Source: Kingdonia uniflora
Lineage: Eukaryota > Streptophyta > Magnoliopsida > Ranunculales > Circaeasteraceae
NCBI GenBank assembly: GCA_014058105.1
Contig: JACGCM010002207.1
Coordinates: 682,001-746,000 of the forward strand
DNA: 64,000 nucleotides
Reading direction: 5' to 3'
Shown: positions 11,049 through 23,205 of the stretch, one piece after another
Layout of the letters: each line of letters starts with the position of its first letter
How positions within the stretch are numbered: the stretch's first letter is position 1
Notes under the pieces: generated by a model
Databases searched by the model: none
The model's input: only the letters and a program-made list of their open reading frames with translations
Told to the model about the DNA's origin: nothing
Program-made: the position numbers and the translations under genes

Positions 11049-12100
11049 AATGAGATTTCACATATTTTTCTAATATTCTCAAGTGTTGCAAAAATAGTTA
11101 CTGCACGTACAACTTTATTTAGAGGCTCTTGAATCAATAACCAGTCATTTAGTATTTCATGAAACAAATCTAACGATCAGTTTGACAAGTGCCATAGTCA
11201 ATTCGAATCCTGTTATTGATTTTTGGGGAATAACTATAAGCCTTTTTATTTTGGTACTTGTTTCCTTAGTGAAACCTCCATGATATGAGTCGTTGGTCGA
11301 CAATCCCAGCCAGTTGGCTTAGGTTGCCGGGGTTTGGTGCCCCTTCGTGACCTAGGCTCTGAATTTTCACAAGTAAACTTTATTCCTTGCTCCTTTCACA
11401 AAGTTCATGACTATACTCGAGATTGGTGATAATTCTTCCTCTTTCAGTTCTAATCATGCGAGTATGCCTTGCATCGTGAAAGTTTTTAGAGTTATTTTGG
11501 CTTATAGAAATTTTTATTATATTACTTCAGGATCGAACTTATTCTTTAGGCAGTTATTTCCCTTGTAGTGGATCATTCCTACCTCAAATACTAGATTCCC
11601 TTTGATTGCTCAAAATTCTAGCAAAAGTAATAAATGCAATACTATCGTGAAGTGCATTTATTTTGAGAAATATCAGTCAAATGAAATTTTATCTAATTAA
11701 AGGGTAGTACATCTAGCTTAAGATAATGTTCCAACATTTTCTAAGCATGTATTTGATGAAAATTTTAACTTCACGGTTTTTACGACCAAAATATTTAGAC
11801 CATATCAAATACTTATAAGCTGGCAAAAACTTACTAAAGAGTCTCATAAATTACCATAATGATCTATCTTTTCTCTAAAAAGTAAAAAAATGTGAACGAT
11901 TTTTCCCCACCCCCAAACTAGAAAGAAGCTTTATCCCCAATATTTGATAACATACTTTAAAAGAAGGAAAAAAAATTAGAACATAGTACCAAATATAACA
12001 TGGGTTGCCTCCCAGATAACGCTAAGTTTATTATCTTCAGCCAGACAAATAAGGAACCCCCAAACTCAGTGAAAGTTGGGTGAAAAGGATATGAATGTCA
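11049..12100 (-). other. 3' untranslated region of Athila-A
   Basis: No ORF of note is present. Near 11.90 kb the minus strand reads TTTGGGGGTGGGG, a PPT-like string often found downstream of integrase in Athila/Tat elements. No envelope-like ORF was recognised. Confidence 0.5.
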
Positions 12101-12101
12101 C

Positions 12102-13440
12102 TCCTCATAAACTGGGTCCAAAAGCTTCAAGTCTTCATTGGTGAAGCTAAAATGTTCATAATAAGGCTTAAGCCTTTGCCCGTTCACTTTTTTGTATTTT
12201 GCCAGTACTCGGTTCTTCAACCTCAACTGCCCCATATGGATATACCGTTTTAAGAATGAGAGGCCCGATCCATCGTGATCGTAGTTTTCCAAGAAATAAA
12301 TGCAACCTAGAAGAGTACAACAAAACTTTTTGGTTTGGTTCAAATGATTTTCGCAAAATGTTTTTGTCATGAAACGCTTTCATGCGCTCCTTGTAAGTCT
12401 TTGCTGAATGGTATGCATCATTCCGTAGTTCTTCTAACTCATTGAGTTGAAGCTTGAGATACACTCCGGCCTTCCCAATGTCAAAGTTCAAGGCCTTTAT
12501 TACCTAATATGCTCGGTGTTCTAATTCAACTGGAAGGTGACAAGCCTTTCCATAGACTAGCCGGTAAAGGGGCATTCCAATAGGTGTCTTAAAAGCAGTA
12601 CGATAAGCCCAAAAGCATCGTTTAGTCGAGTTGACCAATCTTTACGGTTTGGTCTTATCGCTTTTTGAAGAATATTCTTGATTTCACGATTAGAAACCTT
12701 CACTTGCCCACTAGTCTGCGGATGGTACGGTGTAGCAACCTTGTGTGTTAATCTAAATTTTTTCATTAAGTTCGCAAACATTCGACTGTTAAAATGTGAA
12801 CCCCCATTACTAATTATTGCCCTCGGCGTACCAAAACGAGAAAAAAATATTCTCTTTAATAAATTCAATCACGACCGAACAATCATTGGTCCTGGTAGAA
12901 ATAGTTTCAACCCACTTAGTCACATAGTCAACGGCTAAAAGGATGTACATGAACCCAAAAGATGGGGTGAAGGTACCCATAAAGTCTATGCCCCAAACAT
13001 CAAATGGTTCAACGATCAAGATTGAGTTTAGTGGCATCATATTCCTACGGGACAAAGCTCCCATTCTCTGACATCTATCATAAGCCTTGCAAAATTCGTG
13101 GGCATCACGAAATAAGGTAGGCCAATAAAATCCACACTGTAAAATTTTTGCAGAGGTCTTTTTGGAGCTGAAGTGACCACCACAAGCTTGGGAGTGAGAA
13201 AATTCTATGACTTTGGTGTGCTCAGAATCTGGGATACATCTCCTAATGATTTGATCAGAATAATATTTGAACAGGTACGGGTCATCCCAGAAGAAGTGTC
13301 GGGCCTCACTAAGAAATTTATTCTTATCTGGCTTGGTCCAAAAACTAGGAAGGTGCCCTGTGGCAAGATAATTCGCTATGTCTGCAAACCATGGTACAAA
13401 AGACATAGAGCAAATGGACTTGAGTTGCTCGTCAGGAAAG
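12102..13440 (-). pseudogene. Athila-A integrase
   Basis: On the minus strand the frame 13406-12810 (198 aa) begins with WFADIANYLATG. It carries the zinc-binding HHCC region (EFSHSQACGGHFSSKKT through YDRCQRMG) and the first catalytic aspartate in VWGIDFMGTFTPS. A frameshift near 12.85 kb leads to 12868-12557, with GTPRAIISNGGSHF and PYHPQTSGQVKVSNREI. The usual second catalytic aspartate (ISDGGSHF) is asparagine here, a G-to-A change. The C-terminal part (12491-12168) has [22 protein letters not shown] and [16 protein letters not shown]. The integrase is inactive. Confidence 0.88.
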
Positions 13441-14001
13441 GACTAACGAATAGGTAACGACCTATCTAAAGAATCATTGTCTATTCGAGAAAGGTGGTCA
13501 GCTACCACATTCTTGGCACCTTTTTATCCCGAATCTCAATATCAAACTCCTGAAGTAATAATATCCATCGGATTAAGTGTTTTTTGGTGTCCTTCTTGGT
13601 AAGAAGGTGTTTGATAGCAGCATGATCTGTATAGACTATTACTTTAGAACTTATGAGATAAGAACAAAATTTTTCTAGAGCAAAGACTACGCTAGAAGTT
13701 CTTTCTCTGTGGTTGTGTAATTGAGTTGCGCATCATTAAGAGTTTTACTGGCATAATAGATGGCACGCGGAAGGTTATTAATGTGTTGTGCCAAAACTGC
13801 ACCAATGGCATAGTCAGATGTATCACACATCAACTCGAAAGGTTCAATCCAATTTGGAGGTTGGATGATGGGTGATGATGTTAGACGTGTTCGGAGATTC
13901 TCAAAATCTTTAAGACACGAATCATCGAATAAAAAGGTGGTGTCCTTGGCGAGGAGATTGCTGAGGGGTCGAGCAATTTTGCTAAACTTAAGAACAAAAT
14001 G
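13441..14001 (-). pseudogene. Athila-A RNase H
   Basis: Translation of the minus strand around 13.85-13.69 kb gives [39 protein letters not shown] and KELLA. This is the RNase H core of Ty3/gypsy elements, between RT (14.0-14.75 kb) and integrase. Stops interrupt it. Confidence 0.8.
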
Positions 14002-14900
14002 TCAATAAAATCCTACATGCCCCAAGAATGAACGAACATCCTTGACTGTTCGTGGGGGTGGGAGACTAGATATGACATCAATCTTGGCTTTATCTACTTC
14101 GATACCCTTTACTGATATGACATGTCCTAATACTATGCCTTTTTTCACCATGAAGTAACATTTTTCCCAATTTAGAACAAGATTTTTCTGTTGACACCTA
14201 GCAAGAACAATAGATAAGTGGTGGAGACATTGGTCAAACAAATCTCCGAAGAGGGAGAAGTCATCCATGAAAACCTCAAGGAAACGCTCAGCCATGTCAG
14301 AGAAATGCTCAACATACATCGCTGAAATGTTGCTGGAGTATTGCATAACCCAAATGGCATGCGGCGATAGGCAAAGGTTCTAAAAGGACAAGTAAATGTG
14401 GTTTTCTCTTGGTCCTCTTGAGCGATGGGTATTTGATTGTACTCAGAATACCCATTAAGAAAATAATAGTATTCATGACTGGCGAAACGTTCAAGCATTT
14501 GATCCATGAATGGTAAGGGAAAATAATCTTTTTGAGTGTTCGAATTGAGTTTTCTATAATCTATACATACTCGCCACCCTGTGGTCATGCGAGTGGGGAC
14601 AAGATCATTGTGATCATTCTTCACAACAGTGATTCCAGACTTTTTAGGAACACCATGAATTGGGCTTACCCATGGGCTGTCAGAAATAGGATAAATGATC
14701 CCAGCGTCAAGCAGTTTCAAATTATTTTCTCACAACCTCAGCCATAGTCGGGTTAAGCCTTCGTTGTCCTTCTCTGGACTTCTTGGCATTATCCTCGAGT
14801 TTTATCTTGTGCATGCATACAGAAGGACTAATACCCTTAATATTGAAATGTTCCATCCAAGAGCTTTTGTGTTTCCCTTTAATATACGCATTAATTTCTC
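14002..14900 (-). pseudogene. Athila-A reverse transcriptase
   Basis: The minus-strand frame 14720-14172 reads LLDAGIIYPISDSPWVSP, VPKKSGITVVKN, WRVCIDYRKLN and MPFGLCNTPATFQRCM. After a frameshift at about 14.3 kb the other frame (14346-14002) gives FLEVFMDDFSLFGD with the catalytic aspartate pair, then VLGHVISVKGIEVDKAKID and DVRSFLGHVGFY. The upstream linker (14.76-14.9 kb) has SLCMHKIKLEDNAK and RRLNPTMAEVVRK in line with Athila polyproteins. The catalytic residues survive but the frame is broken. Confidence 0.9.
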
Positions 14901-15660
14901 TTCATTCTCAGGTTAAGGTCGGATGCTATGATAGCAGGAAGAGTCTCATTAGGACCTAGGTAGACATATTTGAGATTTTCAGGGAGAGGTTTAAGTTTTA
15001 ACCTAACGGGCACTTCTTCCGCTTCTGGAATAGATCCTTGACTTTCAGCATTTTAACATTATCATTGTTATCCACAATAGGAACAAAATCCAACAAGGCA
15101 TTGACCTCATTGATAAGGTCATCAACATCTAAATTATCTCCAAAATGTGCAAGACAAGCTTTAACGGGTCCCTAGGATTGGAACTATGAAATGTACTGTT
15201 TACAACAGTACCAAGCATGTTACACTCATCGGGTTCATTTTCAAACGGAGTATGAGTTGCATTGAAGATATTCAGATCGATGGTCTTATTCCCATAAGTC
15301 AACTTCATAGCTCCGCTAGGCAATTGATTAATGCATTAGCAGTGGCCAAGAAAGGTCAGCCAAGGATCACAGGTATCTCACTATTTGGGTCTTCTATCGG
15401 GTTTGTGTCAAGGACCACAAAGTCGACAGGATAGAAAAATTGTCAACCTGGACAAGTACATCCATCACAACTCCCCTAGGAATTCTAATGGATCGATCAG
15501 CTAGTTGCAAGGTTCTATGTGTCGGTTTTAGTCCTTCTAGACCTAGCTGCTCATATACCGAATAAGGGATCAAGTTGACACTGGCACCTAAATCAAGTAA
15601 GGCTTTTCCGATGCGATTTGTCCCTATGTGACAAGAAATTGTCGGCATTCCTGGATTTTG
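14901..15660 (-). pseudogene. Athila-A protease region
   Basis: The minus-strand frame 15648-15394 starts MPTISCHIGTNRIGKALLDL and includes LLDLGASVNLIPYSVYEQL, the aspartic-protease active-site box in the DLGAS form used by Athila-type elements. SIRIPRGVVMDVLVQVDNF follows. Between it and RT (about 15.33-14.9 kb) is the expected linker with frame changes (GAMKLTYGNKTIDLNIF at 15.3 kb). Confidence 0.85.
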
Positions 15661-17580
15661 TATTTCATGGGTGCTTTGTTCAAGATTATAGAGCTAACCT
15701 GAGCATCTAAAAGAAATGCATTTTCACTGTCATGGACATTGAATGCTTTTTTGGAAACATTCATACGTTTCTTGAACGTGCAGAGGTCCTTGAGATGTTT
15801 TGCATAGAAAGGAATCTGTCGTAACACATCGAGGAAAGGAATAATGATTTTAAGATTCTTGAACATCTCCTTAACCTCTTCATCAGGAATGTTCTTCCTA
15901 TAGACTAAAAACCGCTGGGGAAAAGGTGCTCTAGGAATTCTAGGCGGATAATTTTTGATAATCTTCTCACTTAGCGAGACCTGCCCAGTCTCTTCCTCAA
16001 CAAAAGAGGTTTTTTCACATATAGGTTCGCCTCCTTCTATAACTTTCTCAGTACTAGGATTAAGGCTTTCACGTGATTCATCCTCAGGCATCCTAACTTT
16101 GTTGTCTACAGTCATTTCACTTCTAAGTGTAATCACCGCATTCGCATGATTGCGGTGTGAACTCTTGGTTTGATCCTTCAGATTGGGTTGGGTTTGACTT
16201 GGAAACGTACCTTTGTCTCTAGTACTTAACCCAGATGCCAATTGAGCAATTGATATTTCTATTCGACTCATGGATTACTAATTCATTTGCATGAATTGTT
16301 GCATCAACTGGTTATTAGATTGTAATAGGGATTGAATGCCATCATCCGAAGATGGTTTCCTATTCTGAGGAGGAACGTAAGGAGTATTTTCTGAAAAGGT
16401 TGGTGATTGGGAGTAAAGGACACACCACCTTGATTTTGATTTGAATTACTCCCTTGGTAATACGGTCTGCCAGAATAGTTATTCGAATTATTCCTCCCTG
16501 AAGAATTCCCTTGATGATGTGACTGGTTATAAGAAAAAGAGGAAGGTTTTTGATGAAACATATTTACCTGATCCTTCCTGGTTTCCTAATTTCATGAATC
16601 AAAGGGCAATCCTGAGTATAATGTCCAACATCGTCACACGCAGCACAAGCTTGCATCTCAGCATGAAAAATTGGTATTTTAACAGAATTTTGTTTTCCCC
16701 TATTTCTAAGGACTCTATCAGCGTAGCTTCCGAATTGGAGTTAGATCCAACTCCAAAGGCATTACCCCCCTTTTCTTGAATATAAGTTTCTCTCATGGTG
16801 CCCCAGGTTTACAATTTTTCAGCCATCTCTTCTAAGAAGTCCAAACCCTCTACATCATCCTTATCAGTGAATTTCCCTAAGCAAAAGGATTTACAGTTCT
16901 CTTGGTTTCAGCATCTAATCCATCATAAAGATTTCTAGTTAGGACCCAGGAGTCGATACCGTGATGAGGGCACTGTAGGATCAGTCCCTTATATCTCTCA
17001 AGATAATCCTTTAAGCTTTCTCCATGAAGTTGGGTAATCCTAAGAATGGCCCTACGAAGGGTCTCAGTTTTCAAGAGAGAAAAATTCTTGTAAAAGGCTT
17101 CAGTAAGCATCTCAAAACTCGTGATTGATTTTGGCCGTAGAGCTTGAAGCCAGCTCTTAGCTTTCCCTAGTAAAGAAAAGGGAAACAACACGAGTTTCAT
17201 GGCCTCCATTTCGTTCTCATTCCTATACTTTTGGAGGAACATTAAGTCATCAAAATCCCTAACATGAGCGTATGGGTTCTCATCTTCTCTCCTGAGAATT
17301 TTGGCAATGAATTGATGAGCATTTCTAAGTTCAAATTGCCCAGTTGTAGGAGGTAAAATAATGCACGAGGCACGATTTGTCATTTTTGGGAACATGTGAT
17401 CCTTAAGAGGAATTCGCATGGGTCCCTGACCATTCTCATTATCATTGGCATCTCCCATCTCAAGTGATTGGGGTGGAACACTAAATGGAGTGAATGAGGA
17501 AATTGGACTCGGATTAAGTCTCAATGGAGAGACAGGGAAATCAAAAGTTTCTAACTCACCCTCAACAGGAAGAGTTCCCT
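15661..17580 (-). pseudogene. Athila-A gag
   Basis: The longest frame (17524-16877, 215 aa) carries the retrotransposon gag domain with FELRNAHQFI, YAHVRDFDDL, LFPFSLLGKAKSWLQAL, RAILRITQLHGESLKDYLER and YDGLDAETK. After frameshifts near 16.87 and 16.6 kb a glycine/asparagine-rich stretch follows (16561-16304, NNYSGRPYYQGSNSNQNQGG). The gag-protease linker 16271-15624 then contains VITLRSEM, PFPQRFLVYRK, FKNLKIIIPFLDVLRQIPFY and AKHLKDLCTFKKRMN, all usual for Athila. It is broken in at least three places. Confidence 0.88.
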
Positions 17581-18780
17581 ACGAGTAAGGATTGTACGGT
17601 CTCTCGTATCAATAGAGATTGGAATCTCCAGTTGGGTTGACTCGCCTACCTCAAAGTGGATCGGAATATCTATCAAATCAGATTCTCTAAGCCTCTCAAG
17701 ACGACTTTTAGGCCCTCAAAACCTTTCTTTCATACACTAATAGATGTGCGCACTATGATGATCACACAACAATGAGGTGCACAAAATAAACACAACAACC
17801 TTTTCAGATGGGCCTTAATTAAGGTCAAGTTGTGAACCCAGTCTCAGGATTCGGTTGCTCCTATTCCTGACAATGGATCGGTTCATACGTTGAGTTGTGT
17901 ATACTCGCTTTAGCAATAACTCGCGTGCAGTTCTAGTCACCTAGAAGCACCTGTGCTGGATGGTGGGGCAAACTGCTTAGAATCACCTTTCCACACTAGT
18001 TATGCCAGGGAACGTACTTCCTCCAGACAAACGTAACCACTATCAGGGGTCTTAATGAGTGCGCTTCTAATGCTCCGGTCCGAGCTCTATAAGCCTTTTT
18101 GTCTATCTATGTATTTTATGGCTTAATCTTGGTTTCTTTTAAAGTCAATGTCCTGTTCGTAAAATGTTAAACTGGGTCGTGACCTCCCGGGGTCCTAGTA
18201 TGCGGTGCCACACACGGGTGATGAAATCCTGCTTTTTGTTTGCCCTTTATCTAAAGTTTAGAATTTAAAAGTGTACACAAACATCAAGCACATGAACAAA
18301 AATTGACCGCTTCGCAGGAGGGTGCGGTGGAAGAAAGTACCTGCGGGGCGGTCTTTTTAGGGGCTCGTTGTTTACCCCAGTAAAACTGTTGAGATGGCAC
18401 ACCCGGGCTCTCTGGCTCAAGTAGGCGTTGTAGAGAGGTCCTCCCCGGATGTGGGTTCCAATATTGCCCCTGCAGAAAAAAATACAATTTTATCCTCGCT
18501 TAAATTATACACTCTTCGCTCAAGAGTACAATATTTTGCCTCACTACAAGTCACTCAAAGAGAGGAAGAAAAGATAACCCTATCTAGTTTTTGGTCGGTC
18601 CTTAGCTTCCTTTGGTAGTCAATGTAAAACAAAGAAAGTAGTCACCACAAAACAAAGAAAAATTTCTCAAAGTGCAAAAGTAAAATAAAAATGTAATAAA
18701 CGAAATTTATGTTCTTCTAAAAAGTGAAATCGAAAAACAAATTAAACACAATAAAAACTTTTTCTAATTACCGCTCGAAC
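17581..18780 (-). other. 5' leader of Athila-A
   Basis: This is untranslated sequence between the gag start and the PBS. No ORF is supported. It has TC-rich and GC-richer patches (18.3-18.5 kb) unlike the neighbouring AT-rich LTR, but no recognisable gene. Confidence 0.6.
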
Positions 18781-18795
18781 CCGGCAATGACGCCA
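18781..18795 (-). other. Primer-binding site of Athila-A
   Basis: The minus strand reads TGGCGTCATTGCCGG three bases after the 5' LTR. This matches the TGGCGCCGTTGCCGGGG site (tRNA-Asp type) used by Athila and Tat elements, with transition mutations. Confidence 0.85.
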
Positions 18796-18798
18796 TTT

Positions 18799-19928
18799 TG
18801 ATAACGGTCAAAATCCGGTGTTTAGTATGGGTAAAAATTAGAGTGTCGTTCACTTTCAAACGGAACTAGAAATTAGTTTTGGTCTTGTGTTTTAGTAATC
18901 TAAGGTTGTAAAACCGTAAAAATCAATGATATAGTTTTAATCAAGAATAAAGGTCTAGGGATTCGGATTTCACCACCATTTACATACAATATCAACATAG
19001 TATCGTATATTAAATTCTCCACTTAATTAAAATAACAAACTTTGACCTTTTGTCGATGTAATCCCATGATTTATTATAACTCAAGTAGATATATTGTATG
19101 AACTAAGTATATACTAAAAACACATTCCATGAAAGCTATGCTAACTATGAAATGTTAATTAGGATCATACCTTAGAAAAATACAATATTAATACAATTTT
19201 ACTATATCATTTGAGAATCACAAAACTCTTCCTATATCTCTACTTAAAGAGATCATAGGATGATAATGGATGTCTCCAACAATATAGTTTTGGGATTTGT
19301 GATAATATGCTCATATTGTGTTGGAGAAAAATAGATTCTACTACATGATATCATACGCTTTTGGCAGATCCATCCTCACCTCTAGTGAGGACTTAGTCGG
19401 CCATTATAACAACTATAAAGCCTAAATGATATGAGAATGAAATGAACATAAACTAACAACAAAAAGAGGAATTTTATTGACTTACAAAATGAAATGTTCT
19501 AAATGCTTACAAGACTTGCACCAACTTACTCCAATAATGTTCTCTTGCACTCTACAAGAATGATTCTCTCAAAATTGGATGATCTTATGAGCTCACCACC
19601 TCTCCTTTTATAGATGAAGGAGAGGGTTCTTACATTTAATATTAGATTTATAACCTATGCCATGAATGTACATAAATGTGTAACCTCTAAGAGTTATCCT
19701 CCAAAATTGTAACCTCCCCATGTGGGACCCTTGTATTTGACAACTCTACATCCTTCTCCAATAGTTCATCCTTTGAGCTATACATCCCAGTATTTGCAAA
19801 TATTTGGTAAATGAGCTCCATGTGACCTGAAATATAAAAATTGGTTTTATAAGTCATGTTTAATAATAAAATTAAGAATAATAAGCATTAAGTCATAGGG
19901 GAATAGTGGTCATTTTATGTGTCCATCA
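18799..19928 (-). mobile_element. 5' LTR of Athila-A, complete, 1130 bp
   Basis: On the plus strand it starts TGATAACGG at 18799 and ends TCCATCA at 19928, followed by TSD ATAAG. On the minus strand a likely promoter TCTATAAAAGGAG lies near 19.61 kb. It is the full-length LTR copy and defines what is missing from the copy at 10201. Confidence 0.9.
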
Positions 19929-19933
19929 ATAAG

Positions 19934-20128
19934 GCCTTCTTCAATCGGTACACCTATTTCTCTCCACCTTTCTGTACGTAACCAGGTAGTTGATCGACGT
20001 ACACAGTTTATTAAAGATCTCCATGTAAAATTACTGACTTCACGTCTAGTTAAAAAATAGGCCACAAGTTTTGTGATGCTATTACAACTATCATCCCGAT
20101 AGTGTCGTGTCGTGCGATTGGAGCAAAC
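19934..20128 (-). pseudogene. Copia-1 RT middle segment between the two gypsy insertions
   Basis: The minus strand, read from 20128, gives FAPIARHDTIGMIVVIASQN, then DVKSVILHG, VYVDQLPGYVQKGGEK and VYRLKKAL. This is the Copia RT finger region (VFAPVARLDTIR / DVKSAFLNG). It joins EEVFA at 32692 on one side and LYGLKQTPRGW at 10195 on the other. Three or four stops are present. Confidence 0.92.
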
Positions 20129-20133
20129 ACCTC

Positions 20134-20633
20134 TGTAGTAGCATATTCCCCAGATTCGATAAGAGTAAGTCAGCAAAGTGTAGTCAAAGATAGCCATACA
20201 TGATCGAAGACAAATAACATTCGAGAAGATACCCTTAGTCCTTGACCTACTAAAAGTAGTCATTGTGTCTGGTCAAGGAAAAAGCTGTTAGAGATCCGCG
20301 AAGTTCGCCCACTCCCCCCAAAATAGGAGACTGTTTTTTTTTTGTTTTTGTAAACTGCCTATATCTACTATAAATATAGGCAGATAATAGAGGATTTAGG
20401 ATCCAAGAATAAACAACTCTATCATCCATTACTCCTTAACCCTACTATCACTCTAAAAACTTGTAATAACTAGCATCTTACTAGATTTTACATCAAAATC
20501 CTCCTCGAGGTTGTGGTTTTTCTCAGCTTTTACTGAGTTTTCCACGTAAAATCTTGTTTATCTAGTCTTTATTTCATTCTTCTTACGAATAAGTATTGGC
20601 AAAGATTCTTCTTTAAAAAAACTTGCCACTATA
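20134..20633 (+). mobile_element. 5' LTR of Tat-B
   Basis: It begins TGTAGTAGCATATTC and ends TTGCCACTATA just before the PBS. The end GCCACTATA mirrors the start TGTAGTAGC as an imperfect terminal inverted repeat. A TATA box (CTATAAATATAGG) lies near 20.37 kb. The copy at 32195 differs by scattered transitions. Confidence 0.93.
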
Positions 20634-20635
20634 AT

Positions 20636-20653
20636 TGGCGCCGTCTGTGGGAA
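20636..20653 (+). other. Primer-binding site of Tat-B
   Basis: TGGCGCCGTCTGTGGGAA follows the LTR by two bases. The first nine bases match the tRNA-Asp-type site of Athila/Tat elements. The rest is the form commonly seen in plant Tat elements. Confidence 0.85.
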
Positions 20654-20698
20654 TTACCGCACTTTTTTTTTACCACCACTGATCTAAGAACCATCCGA

Positions 20699-22390
20699 TG
20701 ACAAACATAAACCTGAGAAGCCATTCAAGCACCGTAAGTGACCAAAAATTAATCCTATAACAGGAACGGTTGACCTGCATGGTGCGGTACTCGAGCTTCA
20801 GATTCAAATGGCTGTAGAAAAAGCTTAAAGATTGGAAGATCAGCATGTCCACGCTCAAGCTCTTCAAATAGAGAGAGACAAACGAAGGATGGCCTTAAAA
20901 TAACAGAGTCAAACACATCAGAAAGAAATAAAAAGACTAAGGAAAACACAGGATCGATTCATTGGCCGCCAGACGCCCCCTCCACTCGCCCGAAGCGAGC
21001 ATAGATCAAGATTAATTCAACTCGATGATCAACCAAGAGTAGACGAGTTACAAATTTCTCGATCCAGATCTAGGAATCCAAAAAGGGCTTCTTGACATTT
21101 TGGTTTAACATCCTCAACATCGATAACTTAAGAAAGTTGAAGCACGCGTCATTAGACTCCCCCACCCGAAATAAGACCAATCAGGGATTGATTGGGACCA
21201 GATGGATAGGGAGATATTGTTCCTCAGGTCGTAGCCTTACCATTTCCCCCATAACAGTTCCTCACCTTAGACGACCTCAACAACAGGATCTAGGCCATAA
21301 ACTTTGAGATCCTAGGCTAAAAATTTGAGCTTGACAGAATCGAGACAATTCCCATCTCCCCTCATCTCGAAGTTATGGCCATTCCAAAATTTTTCCATAT
21401 GCCAAAGTTTATACAATATGCAGGCCTGACTGACCCACTTACCCATGTCCGATACTTCAAAGCCGCATTTGGGTTATATTCCAAATTCGACCACATGCCG
21501 TGTAGGCTATTCAACATGAGCCTAAAGGAAGAACCACTTCGGTGGTTCTATACCATCTAAGAGGCCTCCATCACCACGTTCAGCCAATTGTAGCATCTTT
21601 TCGAAGCCAATTATGTTCATGCTAAAGAATGAGAGATCACTGTAGATTCTTTATTCTTATTTGAGCAGGGTGTCAAAGAGACATTGGCGAGTTCTTACAA
21701 ATGTTTCTTTCAAGAAATAAGGAAAATTAGGAACTCAGATCCCAAGATCGTCATTCCAGCATTCACCTCCTCCTTGCACATTGACTCTAAAGTTTGAGAA
21801 GAGCTTACTCTGCACAAGCGGAGAACAGTCACAGAAATGATTAATGTAGTTAATAATTACATCGAATTAGAATGGTTAATGAAAAATAAGATGAAGAGCT
21901 CATCTACCATCCATTCTCGAGAAACATCTTCTACCCCATCCCAATGAGCGATAACTACTGAAGCACCCAAGCAACGCGATAAAAGCACTGACAATAATAG
22001 AAGGGACGACAAACCCGATAGATCAGTCCTGATTTTGTCGCCAATAACAATAACTCTCTCCGTTATCTTACACACGATAAATGGAGATGAGTGTTATCGC
22101 GTACCACAAACCATTCTAGATCTCCCTAACAGACCTTTATGTCAGTATCACAAAGTGCATAGTCACAAAATTAACAACTGCTACTTCTTCATACGAATCT
22201 TTCATCATATCATATTAGTTGAAAGACTTCATAATTATGTCATCGATATCCAAAACTTTATAAAAAATGAAGCAAAAAACATAGAAGTTGAACAAAATCA
22301 GTTCCAGGGGTAAGCTCACTACTTATATATGATCGAGATTGAGAAAGGGAAGAAGAGAAAATGAGACGATTGAATTACACCCTGTTATAA
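20699..22390 (+). pseudogene. Tat-B gag
   Basis: A start codon at 20699 opens a heavily interrupted frame. The gag domain is clear at 21375-21560, with IPKFFHMPKFIQYAGLTDP, THVRYFKAAFGLYSKF and LKEEPLRWFYTI, matching the consensus of Retrotrans_gag proteins. A degenerate nucleocapsid-like segment lies at about 22.14-22.19 kb (CQYHKVHSHKINNCYFF). Frameshifts and stops abound. Confidence 0.8.
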
Positions 22391-23205
22391 ATGACCTCCT
22401 CGGATAAATTAGCAAAACTTCTCCCAAGCTCAAGTAAATCAAAATGTTCTTACCATATTACCTTCGAGGATTGTGACACCAGCCACGTGAGATACCTTCA
22501 CGATGACTCTCTCGTCATTATGCTCAAAGTCGGACAGGACTACCTACATACTCTTCTCGTCAATACCGGAAGCGCAATAGATGTATTGCTTTGAAGAACA
22601 ATTGAAGTCCTAGGCCTCATAGATTTCGTAAAAGCTTTGACAACAAGAATCACTGGCTTCAATATATGGTTCGAAAGAATCAGCCATATGTGAAATTACT
22701 CTGCCTGTTCAGGCGGGATCAGAAACTACATTCGTAAAATTCCTTATCATCGATAATGAGTCTAAATATTTAGAAATTTTGGGACGCAGTTGGTTACATT
22801 CAATCAAAGCAGTACCTTCTACTTATCATCTAGTATTGCATTTTCCAACATATCACGGATTCTACAAAATCAAAGGTAGCCAAGCAGTTGCACGTATGTG
22901 CGAAGATACCACAGCCAACCCTCATAAAATAAAATATCTCAAGGCATATCAACTACATCAAGAGAAATCACCCATATTCGAGCAGCATGACACCGAAATG
23001 GTCGAATTTCTTGAACTCGATGGTCCAGGATGTACAACCTTCATCGGCTCCAAGCTATCAACCAAGGAAAAAGAAGCTATGATCCAGCTAGTTAAGAAAA
23101 ATTTCAGCATATTTGCCTGAACTTTCCAAGAAATGCCTGGCACCGACCCATCAATCGCATGCCACCGACTTAGCCTCCTTCCAGATAGTAAAACTATCAT
23201 TCAGA
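22391..23205 (+). pseudogene. Tat-B protease
   Basis: The frame at 22391-22594 has ITFEDCDTSHVRYLHDDSLV followed by LLVNTGSAIDVLL. The active-site motif should be VDTGSSADIL, so the catalytic aspartate is asparagine here (GAC to AAC, G-to-A). The usual downstream segment is readable as GRSWLHSIKAVPSTYHLVLH (22.78-22.85 kb) and KIKGSQAVARMC. It is inactive. Confidence 0.85.

Larger units (their letters stand above)
10201..19928 (-). mobile_element. Athila-A, an Athila-type Ty3/gypsy element nested in Copia-1 RT
   Basis: Flanking TSDs ATAAG lie at 10196-10200 and 19929-19933. The outer termini are TGATAACGG on the left and TCCATCA on the right. The minus-strand order is 5' LTR (18799-19928), PBS (18781-18795), gag (about 17.5-16.3 kb), protease, RT, RNase H, integrase, 3' region and 3' LTR (10201-11048). 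The domain order protease-RT-RNase H-integrase is that of Ty3/gypsy. The DLGAS protease box, tRNA-Asp-like PBS and gag style fit the Athila group. LTR identity over the shared part looks like roughly 97 percent by eye. Confidence 0.9.

Noticed and set aside
18284..18618. GC-richer overlapping frames in the Athila-A leader
   Set aside because: No similarity between the frames and any gag or host protein. The position between PBS and gag fits untranslated leader.
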